64,000 bases of DNA, from positions 496,001-560,000 of the forward strand of contig WPIO01000123.1 in assembly GCA_009760855.2 (NCBI GenBank), written 5' to 3'. The notes below the pieces were generated by a model. The model was not told the DNA's origin, did not search any database, and was given only the letters and a program-made list of their open reading frames with translations. Source of the stretch: Cristatella mucedo (Eukaryota > Bryozoa > Phylactolaemata > Cristatellidae). Below, in pieces: positions 1 to 11,864 of the stretch. Position 1 is the first letter of the stretch. Every line of letters begins with the position of its first letter. Position numbers and translations under genes: made by a program.

Positions 1-50
1 CAGTGGCCTTTAAAAAATTTAACTAGCTCTTTAGTTCTGTCTCGGCTTGA

Positions 51-285
51 TCAACGACATCTACTCTCCAACTGCCGACTATGGCACATCTTTTTCAGCG
101 GTCCTGAACTGCTACTTCTATGCTACTCACTACCTCAACTGCTCTCCTGACTCTGCTATGCTTCCCACTTTCTATTTGTTGCGTGAGACGAAGTCTGTTG
201 GCTACCGAATGCGTACCAAAAGCCGCTTAGGCTGTGAGTGCTATAGAAAACTCTCCTGCGTAACACCCACATGGTCTTTTTCTGT
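51..285 (+). mobile_element. LINE family B, ORF2 C-terminal/3' fragment
   Basis: This is the first of three copies of a repeat also seen at 13592-13815 and 18197-18611 (both reversed). The 18-kb copy reads through a GDRSFSSAGPRLWNSLP stretch, the usual C-terminal tail of CR1/L2-type LINE ORF2 proteins, just upstream of the part present here. This copy has only the last ~230 bases and no reverse transcriptase. The flanks are not recognisable. Confidence 0.6.
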
Positions 286-499
286 TTTTTTAGAAATTCT
301 GACATTTCTGCCGACAAAGTAGTTGGCAGATTCATCTTCACAGTTCAATCCTGGCACCAATATTTCAAATTCCGAGTATTAAGGCAATCTCTTAGTCCTA
401 ACACATGTAAACTAAGCAAACATTGGGCATGATGCTGCTTTGGAATAACACCCTCTATTACTTGTCTGCTCCAAGGACATTTTATTTTAACCAAAGTAT

Positions 500-855
500 A
501 ACAAAGCCTGGAACTCCCTCCCGACCTGCATCAGAACATCCCCTCACCTGACCACATATAAAAAGGACTTAAAAACACCTATTTAGGACAGCATTTAGTT
601 GGTCCATGTGATTCGTCCTTCATGTGCTTATGCGTGCTGACACTGCATGCTGCCACTAACCACATTTGCATGCTGACCCTGTGCATGTTACCCCTAACCA
701 TGTTATTCATTTTGTTTGTTTATCAAGCATAATATTACTCACTATTCAATTGCATTTTCCTTTGCAGCAGATGTAAAGCGCTTTAAGAGAGATTGAGTTC
801 ACTGAGGGTGCTTTATCGAGTGCATTATTATCATTAATATTATTAAAGTAATTCG
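500..855 (+). mobile_element. L2-like LINE, 5'-truncated 3' end
   Basis: The copy starts inside the ORF2 C-terminus (a KPGTPSRPASEHP-type frame) and runs through the 3' UTR to the family's terminal hairpin (aaagcgcttt...gggtgctttatc) and an ATT-rich tail. The same 3' end recurs about 19 times in the window. The copy is short and degenerate and carries no RT. Confidence 0.85.
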
Positions 856-1409
856 ATTCACTACTGGTTCTAGGGTGTCTTCAAATTGAATAGATACATT
901 CCTAACTTCTTTAAGTCTGATATAAATTGTATTTGTACCGTAAGCAAAGTCTACGATAAGAAAGCATCAGGTACTTTCTGAATGTCGTTGTAAGAACTAT
1001 TCTCGAAGAAAGCTAGAAGAGTTATAAAGAGAGTTGAAGCAAGCCCTTTATCCTAGTAAGAAAATGGCAATTAGTGCTGTAATTTCGTTCCATGCTTCTT
1101 CCTTTTTCTCAATGGGCATAGTTCCTGGTTCACGGGTCGTGCACAAAGTATCAACTTAATTGGTATGCTGTGCATTAAAAAATATTAATATACTGTAGCC
1201 TAATGCATAAATTCATTTTGCTAATAAACTGACTTCGTGATATGCACTGAGATTCAAAGATGTTTCAGTATGTCGTTGCATCATATCCAGTGCCGTGCTT
1301 GTGGTCTAAGAATTTTCAGTAAATGTTCAATATTACCTCTGGGCAGCTCATCCGGTTCTGTGGCTTGGCTTGTGTGTTCAAGTCTCTGCATTTGGGTACT
1401 GGACCAAAT
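856..1409. other. Unassigned AT-rich sequence
   Basis: I see no convincing gene, repeat or RNA here. Open frames are short and in no consistent context. Confidence 0.4.
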
Positions 1410-1967
1410 TCACGTATTATAATACTTACCCAAGTTAGGCACTGGTGTAACGGTCACACCTCTGAAGAACGTCGTTGCACAAGTGGAGAACCATCGTCTT
1501 ATTCCTCCGGGGTTGAAGTTGGACGTAATTCGGTGGCCAATGAGTGAAATCAATAGGGGGACGAAGAGAACTGCTCCTTCAGCTGCTATAACCACCAGCC
1601 TTATGCTCACCATCAATATCGTATTGCCAGCCTTCAGCATCCCACGACCAATCGCCTTGGGGATGTTCCTGACAGAAGAGGCTATCATTGGGCCGATAAT
1701 ATTAATAGAATATTTCGTCACTTGGACCTCGCATTGCTGTGTCTTGCTCACGATAGGAGCCAGATTTTTGGGAAGGTCTGAAGCCGACATCCGAATGTTA
1801 TGACACCTTAAAGATTTCAGCCATCTTCCTATTTTCACATAAAGAATCCACCATGGAATCATCTTCCTGTAACCGACGGACGACAGGTTTAAAGGCAAGG
1901 AAAGACTTATAGCAGCAACTGAGCCAGCAATTATGCAATTGTAAATGCACTGCAACAGCTTTGCCAC
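1410..1967 (-). CDS. Unassigned 185-codon open frame
   Basis: A long uninterrupted minus-strand frame contains a hydrophobic stretch (around IRLVVIAAEGAVLFVPLLIS) that could span a membrane, following an Arg/Lys-rich part. The opposite strand also holds a 106-codon frame, so coding direction is not settled. I recognise no family. It lies between L2 fragments, with no splice-site or promoter evidence. It could be a decayed exon, a transposon internal frame or chance. Confidence is only that the frame is open, not that it is expressed. Confidence 0.15.
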   Translation of the reverse strand: MAKLLQCIYNCIIAGSVAAISLSLPLNLSSVGYRKMIPWWILYVKIGRWLKSLRCHNIRMSASDLPKNLAPIVSKTQQCEVQVTKYSINIIGPMIASSVRNIPKAIGRGMLKAGNTILMVSIRLVVIAAEGAVLFVPLLISLIGHRITSNFNPGGIRRWFSTCATTFFRGVTVTPVPNLGKYYNT

Positions 1968-2099
1968 TATTTTCCAGAGGCCGGAGATGGGTTAGCCTAG
2001 CAATGGAGCTAGTCATTGCCAACACCTCATGAGTACCAATAGCCCGGCAGCTAAAACCTTGATTCATGGTAAGTATTGGCACGTGCAAGAATGACACTT

Positions 2100-2310
2100 A
2101 ATAATATTAACAATACACTTGATAAAGTGACCTCAGAGAACTCAATCTCTTTCTAGGTGCTTTATATTTGCTGCAAAGGATGCACGATCGGATAGTCAGT
2201 GCTAGTATGCTCGATAAGCAGCAAGAATACAATGGTTAGGAAGGATACACACAGGGTCAGCATGCTAGTACGGTTACTGGCAGCATGTAACATTGTCAGC
2301 ACACCAAAGT
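2100..2310 (-). mobile_element. L2-like LINE 3' tail
   Basis: A reversed 3' end: an AAT-rich tail, then the degraded hairpin (gataaagtgacctcagagaactc...ctaggtgcttta), then the 3' UTR segment with the characteristic cacagggtcagcatg. It ends within the 3' UTR and has no coding portion. Confidence 0.8.
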
Positions 2311-3686
2311 GTACCCTAGGGTAGGCAAAGCCACTGAAATTAAATATGTCGAGTTGGGCCTTGCCTAGCCTAGAGGCCAGCCCAGCAAAGGCAAAGACTG
2401 GGGCGGCTCCCAGAGGCCCGAAAACCGGTTCTGTAGACGAGTGCTCGCTCGGTTTCTGCGGAAGCTCTCCACTGGTATAAACTTCAACTCCGGCGACCCA
2501 AGCAGTTACTCAGCTAGCCGGATGTTTGATGGCATATGCTTGTAGGCTTGGAGCCGAGCTGGTGCAACGATGGACTCCGGAAGCAGAATGATCAACTGAC
2601 ACGTTTGTGTGTGCTTGCAGCAGTATGAGGCACTTCTATACTGTTTGCAGGATCCTCCCAACAGACTTTCATTCCTCCATTTTTGCAGCTCATACGCATG
2701 TATTATGTTAAGGACCGTGTAATCAGACGATCAACCTTGAGCCCCTGTTGCTGGAGGGCCACCGCAGCAGCCAAAAATAGGCATAGACAGTAGGGGGCCC
2801 TGGGGGAATGGTTATTGTCCGTGAACCCGACTGTGTTGGTGACCCTTGCAATGACGAAAATTTGAGCAACCTTCTTTACATTTGCGGTGTATGTTGTATG
2901 CATTTTTCTTGTATGTGGCGTAGATAGTGACCACCATTCATATCAGGCTGTGAGTTTGTTGCAAGTTTGGGTGTATGATTTTGTAGCTGAATTTCAATGG
3001 TCAGCTCTGTCACGTGAGGAGGGAGAGGACTGGAATGGACCCTACGATGTTATGGCCGCCTGTGATTATGCCAACTATCCAATAGATTAGGAGGTCTAGC
3101 AGTTTAGATTAGGATACGATTTAGATAGCGATTTAGGTCTAGATTAGGATTATTAATGGATTATGAGGTGAGCGTTCGCCAAGAGACGCCCTGCATGCCT
3201 TATACACCAGGCCCAGTAGAGTAATTAAAGGGCTTTAGCTGTCATGGGAGCGATATATAAACTAGTACAAGGACTAGTACATGGACTAGTTCATTAACTA
3301 GTACAAGTGATTCTGTGTACTTGCAAGGGGCTGTGGATGGCCTAGCAATCATCAGTGGCATAAGCTAGGGATTTCTTTGAGGCAGGGCAACAAGGATGTT
3401 CAACAGAGTGAGTCGCTGGATAGTTACTACACCCATGACCATCTGGTAGAAGCTATGGTGGCAGTTTTAAACTGAGTGGAAGGCCGGAGGCTGCTAGAAT
3501 ACACTTGTGTAGCAAGTAACTATTGTCACAGCAAAACATGTATGAATTCTACTAGTGCATGTTAAAAGGTCCAGGAGTGGCGTACCCGATGATGGCTGCT
3601 GCCTAATTCAATGGGGCACTGCTTCTGATTATTTCGTGCGGCTTAAACCTATGCATTAATGAGCATGCGTCTCGCCATTGGCGTCA
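2311..3686. other. Unassigned sequence, possible 5' part of Gypsy copy 1
   Basis: No gene can be supported. It lies immediately upstream of the Gypsy-like gag/pol remnant and could include its 5' region, but I find no paired LTR. A short tandem repeat at 3261-3308 is listed separately. Confidence 0.3.
3261..3308. repeat. Four 12-bp tandem units (actagtacaagg-type)
   Basis: Four consecutive 12-base units begin actagt, with variable last six bases (acaagg, acatgg, tcatta, acaagt). They sit directly after a gatatataaa sequence that resembles a TATA box. Function unknown. Confidence 0.8.
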
Positions 3687-4832
3687 CTGCTTGAAGATAT
3701 GCCGAGCGTTGTGAAGAGCTGGAGATGCAGAAACAGGTTGGCAGGTGGGCGGCAGACCTATGGTAAGGCAATCCAGTGACATGTGCCTAGGTGGTACCAG
3801 TGCCACTATGGTGAGCCCCATTGAACAACTCCTGGCCTCCCAGTTGGAGCGCCTTCGTGACATCGAGGCCAGCCTTGAATCGAGTGAAGCATCCACCAGT
3901 CCGAGGTTTGGTCGTGGTGGGCGACCAGACAATGTCTATACCGATGATAGACGGTTGATTTTTGTACAAGGCATGCCACATGGCCATAAAGCGATATAAG
4001 CAGTGCAGGCAGCAGGAGCAGGCTCGGATTCGCAGTGGGCCGGCCACGGGGATTTCACGTGTTGCTCCTGTCTCCAAGCAATAAACCATGCTGGTGGGTC
4101 CAGTGTCACACTGGGCAGGGAAAACCCAAGGTAGACGAAGCACGAGCTGGCCGAGAAACCCTGTAGCTTACCTGTTTTACCAGTGAGGGTGTCATAGGTC
4201 AGCCCGGTGCTAGGCACTCGAGAGAGCTTCCTCACCACGGCTGTGGACTTGCAGGTATAAAGCCACCATGTAGCCGAGGTTTTGGATTCCCGTGCCGAAA
4301 TAATGCTAATCGATGTCAAATATCCTACGGCTTGGGGCTTGAGGTTGGAGAAGTCAGCCTGATGACAGTCCGGACGACCTGGGCACCACTTGAAATCATT
4401 GGCACTCCCTGTGTACTGACCATACTGGTGAAGTAAGGAGGCATTTTGCATTTGGTTGAGGGCAGGTCATTTCTAGTACTGCTAGGTACAGTCTTTCACA
4501 GAAAACCACTGACACTTGACCATGAGAAAGCTGTGGCTATTATTGGAGCTTGCATGATCAATCTGAGAGACCATCAATCTTTCGACCCAACTGATTTTGA
4601 TGTATAGGTGTCAGGTGACAGATAGTGCAACTAGGTGCCAGCAGCTGTTTAATGTCAGGTGACAATTCCAGTGCTAAACACTGGGTGGTTATTCGTGCCC
4701 AACGAAGGGAGGCTGGCAGGGATTGGTCTGGCCACAGCTAGGGCTACAGTCGTACCTCGGGGCTGGGTCCAAGTGCCCTGGGTTGTTAATACTGGCCTCC
4801 ACCTGGTCCGAGTCAAGCTGGCCACTCATTGG

Positions 4833-4900
4833 TAAAGCGCCTAGAGAGAGATTAAGTTCTCTGAGGGCGCTTTATCAAGTGAATTATTATTATTATTATT
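4833..4900 (+). mobile_element. Minimal L2 3' hairpin plus (ATT)n inside Gypsy copy 1
   Basis: Only the terminal hairpin (taaagcgcctagag...ctctgagggcgcttta) and the ATT repeat are present. It interrupts the Gypsy pol frame. The equivalent 68-base insert occupies the same Gypsy position in copy 2 at 24174-24241. Confidence 0.9.
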
Positions 4901-5306
4901 GGTACTGGCTGCTTCCAGTCGAGTCCAGGCCAGGAGTGCCGAGAGCTGCAGCTACTGATTTAGGTGGCATTTGAGAAGTAGCCTCAGAGAATTTTAGGCT
5001 ATGATCTTTCAGGAACAGCTGCAGCTTGACACCACACAAGCCGCAGCTGCTTCGAATTCTCCTGACCGATTACTGGGATGTTTTCTGCACTGGGAGCTTA
5101 GACCTCGGCCTGCTAGAACAGGTGCAGCACCAGATCGACACCGGAAGTTCCAGGCCAATTCGGGCCAGGCTCTATCGTGTACCTCTGGCACTGCTGTCGG
5201 AAGTAGATAACCAGAACATGATATGCTCGAGGTCCGTGTGATTGAGGGTTCATGCAGCCCATAGAGCTCGCTCTTGGTTCTGGTCAAGAAGAAGTCCGGT
5301 ACCCAA

Positions 5307-6105
5307 TAACAATAATAATTCACTTGATAAAGCACCCTCAGAGAACTTAATCTCTCTCTAGGCGCTTTACATTTGCTGTAAAGTGAAATGCAATTGAATG
5401 GTAAGTAAAATCATGCTTCAAAAACAAACGAAATGAATAATATGGCTAGGGGTGACATACACAGGGTCAGCATGCAAATGTGGTTAGTGGCAGCATGCAC
5501 AGTGTCAGCACACATAAGCACATCAAGGACGAATCACAGGGACCCACTAAATGCTGTCCTAAATAGGTGTGTTTTTAGGTTTCTTTTAAATGTGGTCAGG
5601 TCAGGGGATGTTCTGACGAAGGTCGGGAGGGAGTTCCAGGCTTTGGGAGCATATGAACTTAATGCACGGTCTCCAAAGGATTTAAGGTTTGTACGAGGTA
5701 TTTGTAGGCTGTTGGATTCCGAAAAGCAGGTGGTACGATGCTTAGCCTGATGGGGTAGTATATCTGACAGATAGGCTGGAGCCATAGAATGAAGTGACCC
5801 CAAAGTGAGCGACAAAACCTTGAAGTCAATCCGTTGCTTGACTGGTAGCCAGTGCAGGTCGGCAAGAAGTGAAGTAATGTGGCAACTGCGACGCTCCCGA
5901 TAGCCAAGCCTGGCTGCAGAGTTTTGCACCAGCTGCAATCGCCTGATCGCACATGCTGATAGGCCAGTAAGCAGTGAGTTGCAGAAGTCGAGACGGGATG
6001 TCACGAATGCATAGACCAACTTGGACGTGGTATCTTTATCTAAACAAGCCCGAATTTTAGCAATGTTATGAAGCTGAAAATAGGCGGATTTGACTGTGAA
6101 GCTGA
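5307..6105 (-). mobile_element. L2-like LINE, 5'-truncated, inserted in Gypsy RT
   Basis: The reversed L2 covers the 3' tail up to the C-terminal third of ORF2 (frame at 5534-6019: SRLDFCNSLLTGLSACAIRR). It splits Gypsy copy 1 between cggtacccaa and cgattctgcatcg. Gypsy copy 2 has these two sequences joined, so the ends are exact to within the shared bases. Target duplication is at most about two bases (aa). Confidence 0.9.
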
Positions 6106-6560
6106 ACGATTCTGCATCGATTATAGGAGTATTAACTCAGTCAATATTAAGGATAGCTACCCTTTACCTTGGCCAGACGAGGTGTGCTAATTATTAGGAG
6201 GTGTGAGATACTTCAGCCCTCTTGACCTAGCATCGGGGCCAGGGTACGTGATGACGTAAACGCACCACGAGGACAAGGCAAAGACTGCCTTCTGACCTGC
6301 GACGGACAATACCACTTTAGGAAGATGAGCTTTGGGCGGTTCCACTCCCTGGTTTCGTTCCAACGAGCCATGTTTTCGTCCTACTGAATCTTTAATGGAC
6401 TAGCTTGATTTATATTTAGGACCTATCGGTCTTTCCACGAAGCTTTGAGGAGAATTTTAATCAACTTGAGGAGGTCCTTTATAGAATGAGGGCAAATGAC
6501 CTCAAGATCATACCCTCAAAATGCCACTTCGCCAAGGACCAGGTGCTCACAACTGACTGG

Positions 6561-7261
6561 TCTAGTGGATGAGACCCAACTCCTACAAGATACAGATTGA
6601 ATTAGATATGACAAGTACGAGTTAAGCCACATCGGTACCTCTTCAGTTAGACCATTTGTTTTACTATGCAGTTTGAAGCACTGAGCTGACTATTTGCGTG
6701 CCAGGGTTGAGTGGGAAATAGTGCTTGCCGAATGGCCACATGCCGGAATGACTATTTGCTGCAGTCTCATGAAGATTTTGTGGACACCCCTACCCAGCAG
6801 CCTCTAATACTAAACGCCTAATTCCAAATGAAACTGCTCATTTTAATGATCACTTTTTGCATATTGGCTGACCAAGCTAATTTTTGTAAGACAGTAGCAA
6901 TTTAACCTGACGAAGTCAGCTGGAATCGACTCTGACACCGGCCACAGTGATGCTGCTGAACACTAATAAAAAGAAATGTAAGTTTGTGTAGCAACCTCGG
7001 AGAGCTGAAACTTTTCAACAAACTTTACAGAATCTGTACTGAAAGTATAGCCAAATGATTAGATATATAGCACTAGCATTTCATCGAGCATAACACAGAC
7101 AGACAGGTATAGGGTAAGAATTTGACTCGATTAGTACCAGCACCATGTGTGAGCACCTACAATTACCCAGATAATGCCTCACGGTGACAAAATGATCACA
7201 GTTATGAACAATGTTTTGAGCTTATTTTGTAAATGTCATAATGACAGGTGTTTCAACGTCG
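6561..7261. other. Unassigned sequence
   Basis: No open frame or repeat that I recognise follows the point where Gypsy homology fades. Confidence 0.4.
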
Positions 7262-7490
7262 GTCACAAGTGAGTTCAAGGCTTCAGACCACATGAACTAA
7301 AATCATGGTTTGAAAATAGGTTTTAGGGTCTGTGCAAGGTATAGCTGAAAGATTTCAAATAAAGCAGCTGGCTGCACACTGCTCTGCCTTTTGGGAAAAT
7401 ATTTCTGATCGTTAGGCTGGAGCCACAGACTCAAGAGACCTAAAAAGTAGAAAAAAATCTTGAAGTCAATGATGGTTGACTGGTTTTTGG
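7262..7490 (-). mobile_element. Highly degenerate L2-like ORF2 C-terminal fragment
   Basis: It aligns by eye with the L2 stretch gagttccaggctttggg...cttgaagtcaatccgttgcttgactgg of better copies, with many substitutions and no tail. It is probably an old copy. Confidence 0.6.
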
Positions 7491-7497
7491 TTTTAAT

Positions 7498-7499
<2 letters not shown>

Positions 7500-7535
<36 letters not shown>

Positions 7536-7552
7536 TTATTTATTTATTTCTA
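7500..7552. repeat. (TA)n/(TTTA)n microsatellite
   Basis: About 15 TA units are followed by five TTTA-type units and a short TATA stretch. Confidence 0.95.
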
Positions 7553-8329
7553 TATATACCGATATCATGCCATCGGCTGACTTTTTCTGTTGACATCAAT
7601 ACTTTGGAATCTCCAACTGATCCGAGCCATAAGAGTACTGGCCAAGCAGTCAGTTCAAGTCAGTTGAAAATGAAGTATCGATCGAACGGCAAAATCTGTT
7701 TAGAAATTTTTTTTTAAATCGTTTAGTCCTATTTGGTTTATAGTGTTTTTATTTTAACTTTTCACATTAGGTATGAAGAGTAAAACTCCTACCTCAAGCA
7801 CCATAGATTCAGCATCAGGGTTAAATGTGACGACCTCATCAAGTCTTTCGTCTTCAACATGTTTTATTTTATGCCAACTTGAATCGGCCGATTATATCGT
7901 CAGTAGTCAGTATACTCGGTATTTTCATATAATCAGAGCGTTATAATCTAATATTATGTATAATATATAATATATAATATATAATATAAATATAATATAT
8001 AATTTAATATATTATATAATCGAAGTGCTTCCTTTGCACTCGCCAGTAAGTTCCATCAAGCCTGAGGCAGCACTAGAAGACAAAGCTGGCTAGTTAGGGA
8101 TCCCGCACTGTGGCCATCATGAAGTACTTGAATTTTTACTGATCGAAATAAGCACTATGGAATACCACTTACCCAGCCCCAACCACCTGGGCTTCAAACC
8201 CGTGCGGTTTCATCTCGTTTTATATGACTGTTCAGCATGATTTGAAAAAAAGTTACTATAAAACATGCTGCAATTTAGTCATAATCCAGAGTAATTACCT
8301 GTAAAGCTGAAACCTACCGAATGCAGACG
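7553..8329. other. Unassigned AT-rich sequence with ATATA-rich island
   Basis: No gene is seen. Bases 7941-8021 are almost pure A/T, with repeated tataatatataat motifs. Confidence 0.5.
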
Positions 8330-9060
8330 TTGGGCTCAGATGCTTAAATCTAGCAATAGTGAAAGTAACTGTGCCCTGCAATTGGCAAAGTCAGCATTCT
8401 GTTGGCAGGGCGTAAATTAAAGGGACATACTATAATAATATCAATAATAATTGTACACTTGATAAAGCGCCCACAGAGAATTCGATCTATTTCTAGGCAC
8501 TTTACATTTGCTGCTAAAGAAACACGATCAAATGGTTAGTGGTATCATACTTGATAAACAACATAAATAACATGGTTATAGGTGACTTACAGAGGGTCAG
8601 CATACAACTGTGGTTAGTCTAAGCATGCACAGTATTATGCATTATATAAGGACTTTTGCTTGGCCATAGGGATACCCTGGCCATACAATTTGGAGTTAAT
8701 CACACTACAGGTATGCAGAGGCCACTAAGAAATGCTACCTACCCTTTAATCATCAGTAGTGGAGCTTGGCAGCATACCTTAGGCTATTATTCCTTATATT
8801 AAAACATTAATATTGTTATTTAATATTATAATAATATATTAAATGTAATAATAATATTATTATTATTAAAATACATTTTTTGTATCACATTCAGATAGCT
8901 CAATCTCTTCCTAGGTACTTTGAATTTTTGGAAAAGGAATCTTATCGAAAGTTTAGTGTTGTAATGCTCCAAGGACAAGTGTCCATCAGATGGAGAAAGC
9001 AACCAAACAACTGGCCATGCCCTGTGCAAGCAAACAAGGACTGAGGATGAAAATCCCCTC
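8330..9060. repeat. Interspersed repeat R1, copy 1 (split by L2 tail)
   Basis: It shares ordered blocks with 12575-13045: gaaagtaactg...tcggcaaag-like, acttttg.ttggccat, tggagcttggcagca, gctccaaggacaagtg, aactggccat and aggatgaaaattcc. No protein is apparent. An L2 tail (8428-8648) sits inside this copy but not the other. Family unknown. Confidence 0.65.
8428..8648 (-). mobile_element. L2-like LINE 3' tail
   Basis: A reversed tail: AAT-rich end, gataaagcgcccacagagaattcg hairpin, then the 3' UTR with agagggtcagcat. It interrupts repeat R1. Confidence 0.8.
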
Positions 9061-9079
9061 TACTAATGCAACCAGCTGC

Positions 9080-9300
9080 TACCAGCAGCTGAGATCGATC
9101 TAGTGTCGTTGATAGGAACGGCAGAAGAAAGACTTGACAGAAGCTGTTCAAGTTCTCTTGGTTCATTGCTGCTTTCTTACATAGTGGCCTAACGACAGCC
9201 TTTATGAATGTTGTAGGGACATAATCCGAGGTTAAGGTCATATTTATTATGTAAATTATGCATGTCAGCAGCTGATCAAGGTGTCATAGAATTAGGGTAG
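9080..9300 (-). mobile_element. L2-like RT N-terminal fragment
   Basis: Minus-strand frame 9241-9085 reads TTFIKAVVRPLCKKAAMNQE and LLPFLSTTLD, matching the start of the L2 RT domain seen at 36866 and 27790. It is isolated from any tail. Degenerate. Confidence 0.7.
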
Positions 9301-10085
9301 AGATATGCCTGACAGTCATATGCATACTAAAGTTTTTGCTATATAAACATAGATAGTTTAATGTCTTGTGTGAACCATAATCTGTCCTAGAACGAGGATG
9401 CCCATTTGCTGCTACCTAGTCAGTCGGTTTGGCTGGCGCTTTCTGACTGGTGGAGTTACAAAATCGCATTTACCCAGCACGGCATTTCCGGTAGAAAAAA
9501 CGATACTCCGAGGGGATTGGGAGAACAGTCCCGGAGCTAAGGAACACCTCCACAGCTGCGACCTACCCAGATGCTGCATACCAAACGAATATTTTTCACC
9601 ATTGATCCCACCGAGAAAAGTAGGTCTACAATTTCTGCATGGGACTTAAAAATATGCTAAACTTAATCGGCGAAAAATTGAGGCATTAAAGCCCTTCAAT
9701 ATAACCACGAACGACAGCTGTTGCTGCTAAAACCCAGCCTATTAGTCTGCTAAGATTCTGGCACCTGGGCTAAACAATCGCAGACTGCATAGGCCACAGC
9801 CGACAGAAGACCCACCATGGCAACGTGGCTCTTATACCACAGTAACATCGACCACTTCACTTGCAAACAAATTTCCATAATGACGTCCCCTGTACATTGA
9901 ATTAACTCTCGAAGGATGGACGAGTCGCTCGGGGCAGACAGCTAGAAACCGACTAAACCACCAATAACTTGGCAACAAGATGTTGCTATAAACTCTTGGC
10001 CTTCTTATTCAACTAGGCGATACCAGCAGTATCAGTGCATCCTGCTACACATATGAGCTTACCACTGCTGCAGCTGAACCGACTA
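9301..10085. other. Unassigned sequence
   Basis: An 83-codon plus frame at 9398-9649 has no recognisable similarity. Nothing else can be supported. Confidence 0.4.
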
Positions 10086-11637
10086 ATAAAAATAATAATA
10101 ATAATAATGCACTTGATAAAGTGCCCTCAGAGAACTTAATCTCTTTCTAGGCGCTTTACATTTTCTGCAGAGTGATATGCAATTGAATGGTAAGTAAAAT
10201 CATGCTTCAAAAACAAACAAAATAAATAATATGGTTAGGGGTGACATGCACAGGGTCAGCATGCAAATGTGGTTAGTGGCAGCATGCACAGTGTCAGCAC
10301 ACATAAGCACATTAAGGACGAATCGCAATGACCCACTAAATGCTGTTGTAAATATATGTTTTTAAGTTTCTTTTAAATGTGGTCAGGTCATGGGAAGTTC
10401 TGACGCAGGTCGGGAGGGAGTTCCAGGCTTTGGGAGCATATGAACTTAATGCACGGTCTCCAAAGGATTTAAGGTTTGCACAAGGTATTTGTAGGCTGTT
10501 GGATTCCGAAAAGTGGGTGTTACGATGCTTGGCCTGATGGGGGAGTGGATCTGAGAGAGAGGCTGGAGCCATAGAATGAAGACACCTAAAAGTGAGCGAC
10601 AAAACCTTGAAGTCAATCCGTTACTTGACTGGTAGCCAGTGCAGGTCGGCGAGAAGTGGAGTAATGTGGCAACTGCGACGCTCACGACAAACAAGCCTAG
10701 TTGCAGAGTTTTGCACCAGCTGCAATCGCCTGATCGCACATGCTGGTGGGCCAGTTAGCAGTGAGTTGCAGAAGTCGAGATGGGATGTCACGAATGCATG
10801 GACCAACTTGGACGTGGTATCCTTATCCAAAAGAGCCCTATTTTTAGCGATGTTATGAAGCTGAAAATAGGCAGATTCGACTGTGGAGCTGATGTGGTCG
10901 TCTAACTAGAAGTCGCTTTGGAATATGACACCTAGATTTCGAGCTGATTCAACTGGAGATATGCTGGCAGAGCGAATTTTGAAAGTCAGCCTTTCCAATC
11001 TCTGAATCACACGGGGGGTTTGCCCATAACTAGTAAGTTAGTTTTATCATCGTTTAGTTTTAGAAAATTTGCTGCCATCCATGTGCAGATGTCATCAATG
11101 CATGCTGCAAGTGAGTTGAGAGAATTTAAGGTGCTCGAAGGCTGGGAGGGATCAAAGCAAAGGTACAACTGAGTGTCATCCGCATAGAAGTGAAAGCCTA
11201 GATTGTGCTTGGCAATCACATCAGCAAGAGGCTGAGTATAAATCATGAAAAGAACCGGACCTAGCACAGAGCCCTGAGGTACTGCATATTTTAGAGGTAC
11301 TTCAGATGATCTTTGTCCATTCACGTCAATACTCTGGAGTTTCCCACTGAGATAGTACCTGAACCACTGCAGAGCAGTGCCAGTGATGCCCAGGCGAGAT
11401 GAGAGGCGCTCTAGAAGAACTTTGTGATCGATGGTATCAAATGCTGCCGAGAAATCGAGCAAAACAAGAAGAAACACTCCACCCATGTCTGCATTCCTAA
11501 GTAGGTCGTTGTATACCCGAAGCAATGCTGACTCTGTGGAGTGATTAGCTCTAAAGCCAGACTGGAACTTACTAGCAAGGTGTGAGGTTTCGATATAGGA
11601 GTTCAGCTGGTCTGCCACGACCCGTTCCAGTGTCTTG
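10086..11637 (-). mobile_element. L2-like LINE, 5'-truncated, with RT core
   Basis: Reading right to left: the RT ORF (11699-11007) starts near KTLERVVADQLNSYIE and carries FRANHSTESALL, LLVLLDFSAAFDTIDH, AVPQGSVLGP and an intact FYADDTQLY box. After frameshifts, the ORF2 C-terminus runs to 10336, then the 3' UTR, terminal hairpin and AAT tail at 10086. The endonuclease domain is missing. Sequence left of SGKTLER in the ORF is flanking DNA. It is inactive because of truncation and frameshifts. Confidence 0.9.
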
Positions 11638-11864
11638 CCTGATTGAGGCACCGGTCGAATAGATATCGCCATAGTCATCGAGTAATGTAAAAGTCGCAAG
11701 GGCAGTGCTTAGCTTGTCCCTAAATAAGCATTCTGCCTTCTGAGCGCTCCGTGGTAAAAAGATTTCCCTTTTGTCATTGCCCATTCACTAAAAGGTCATA
11801 AACTTCTTCATCCCGAAATACCTGGACGACTTAGAAGGCACCTGCTTAGAAAACCTAAGCACTT

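Larger units (their letters stand above)
3687..6560 (+). pseudogene. Gypsy-like LTR retrotransposon gag-pol remnant (copy 1)
   Basis: Order on the plus strand: a gag-like frame (3745-3999); a retropepsin end near 4460-4560 (FLVLLGT followed by LTLDHEKAVAI, the pattern after the protease flap in Gypsy elements); a linker around 4700-4830 (IGLATARATVVP); the RT N-terminus at 5001-5306 (LEQVQHQIDTGSSRPIR, then VKKKSGTQ); and the RT continuation at 6107-6560 (RFCIDYRSIN, YPLPWPDE, PLDLASG, SKCHFAKDQVL). The YxDD region is degraded, stops and frameshifts are frequent, and no LTR, RNase H or integrase follows. An L2 tail (4833-4900) and a larger L2 (5307-6105) interrupt it. Gypsy copy 2 on the minus strand (23641-24377 plus 33492-34116) has the same layout and fixes the insertion points. 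Confidence 0.85.

Noticed and set aside
3936-4451. 171-codon minus-strand frame
   Set aside because: Antisense to the Gypsy protease region, whose plus-strand reading matches copy 2.
10592-10858. 88-codon frames recurring at 10592, 28693, 35543 and 45015
   Set aside because: They recur only because they are antisense to the L2 ORF2 C-terminus, which carries the real motifs.
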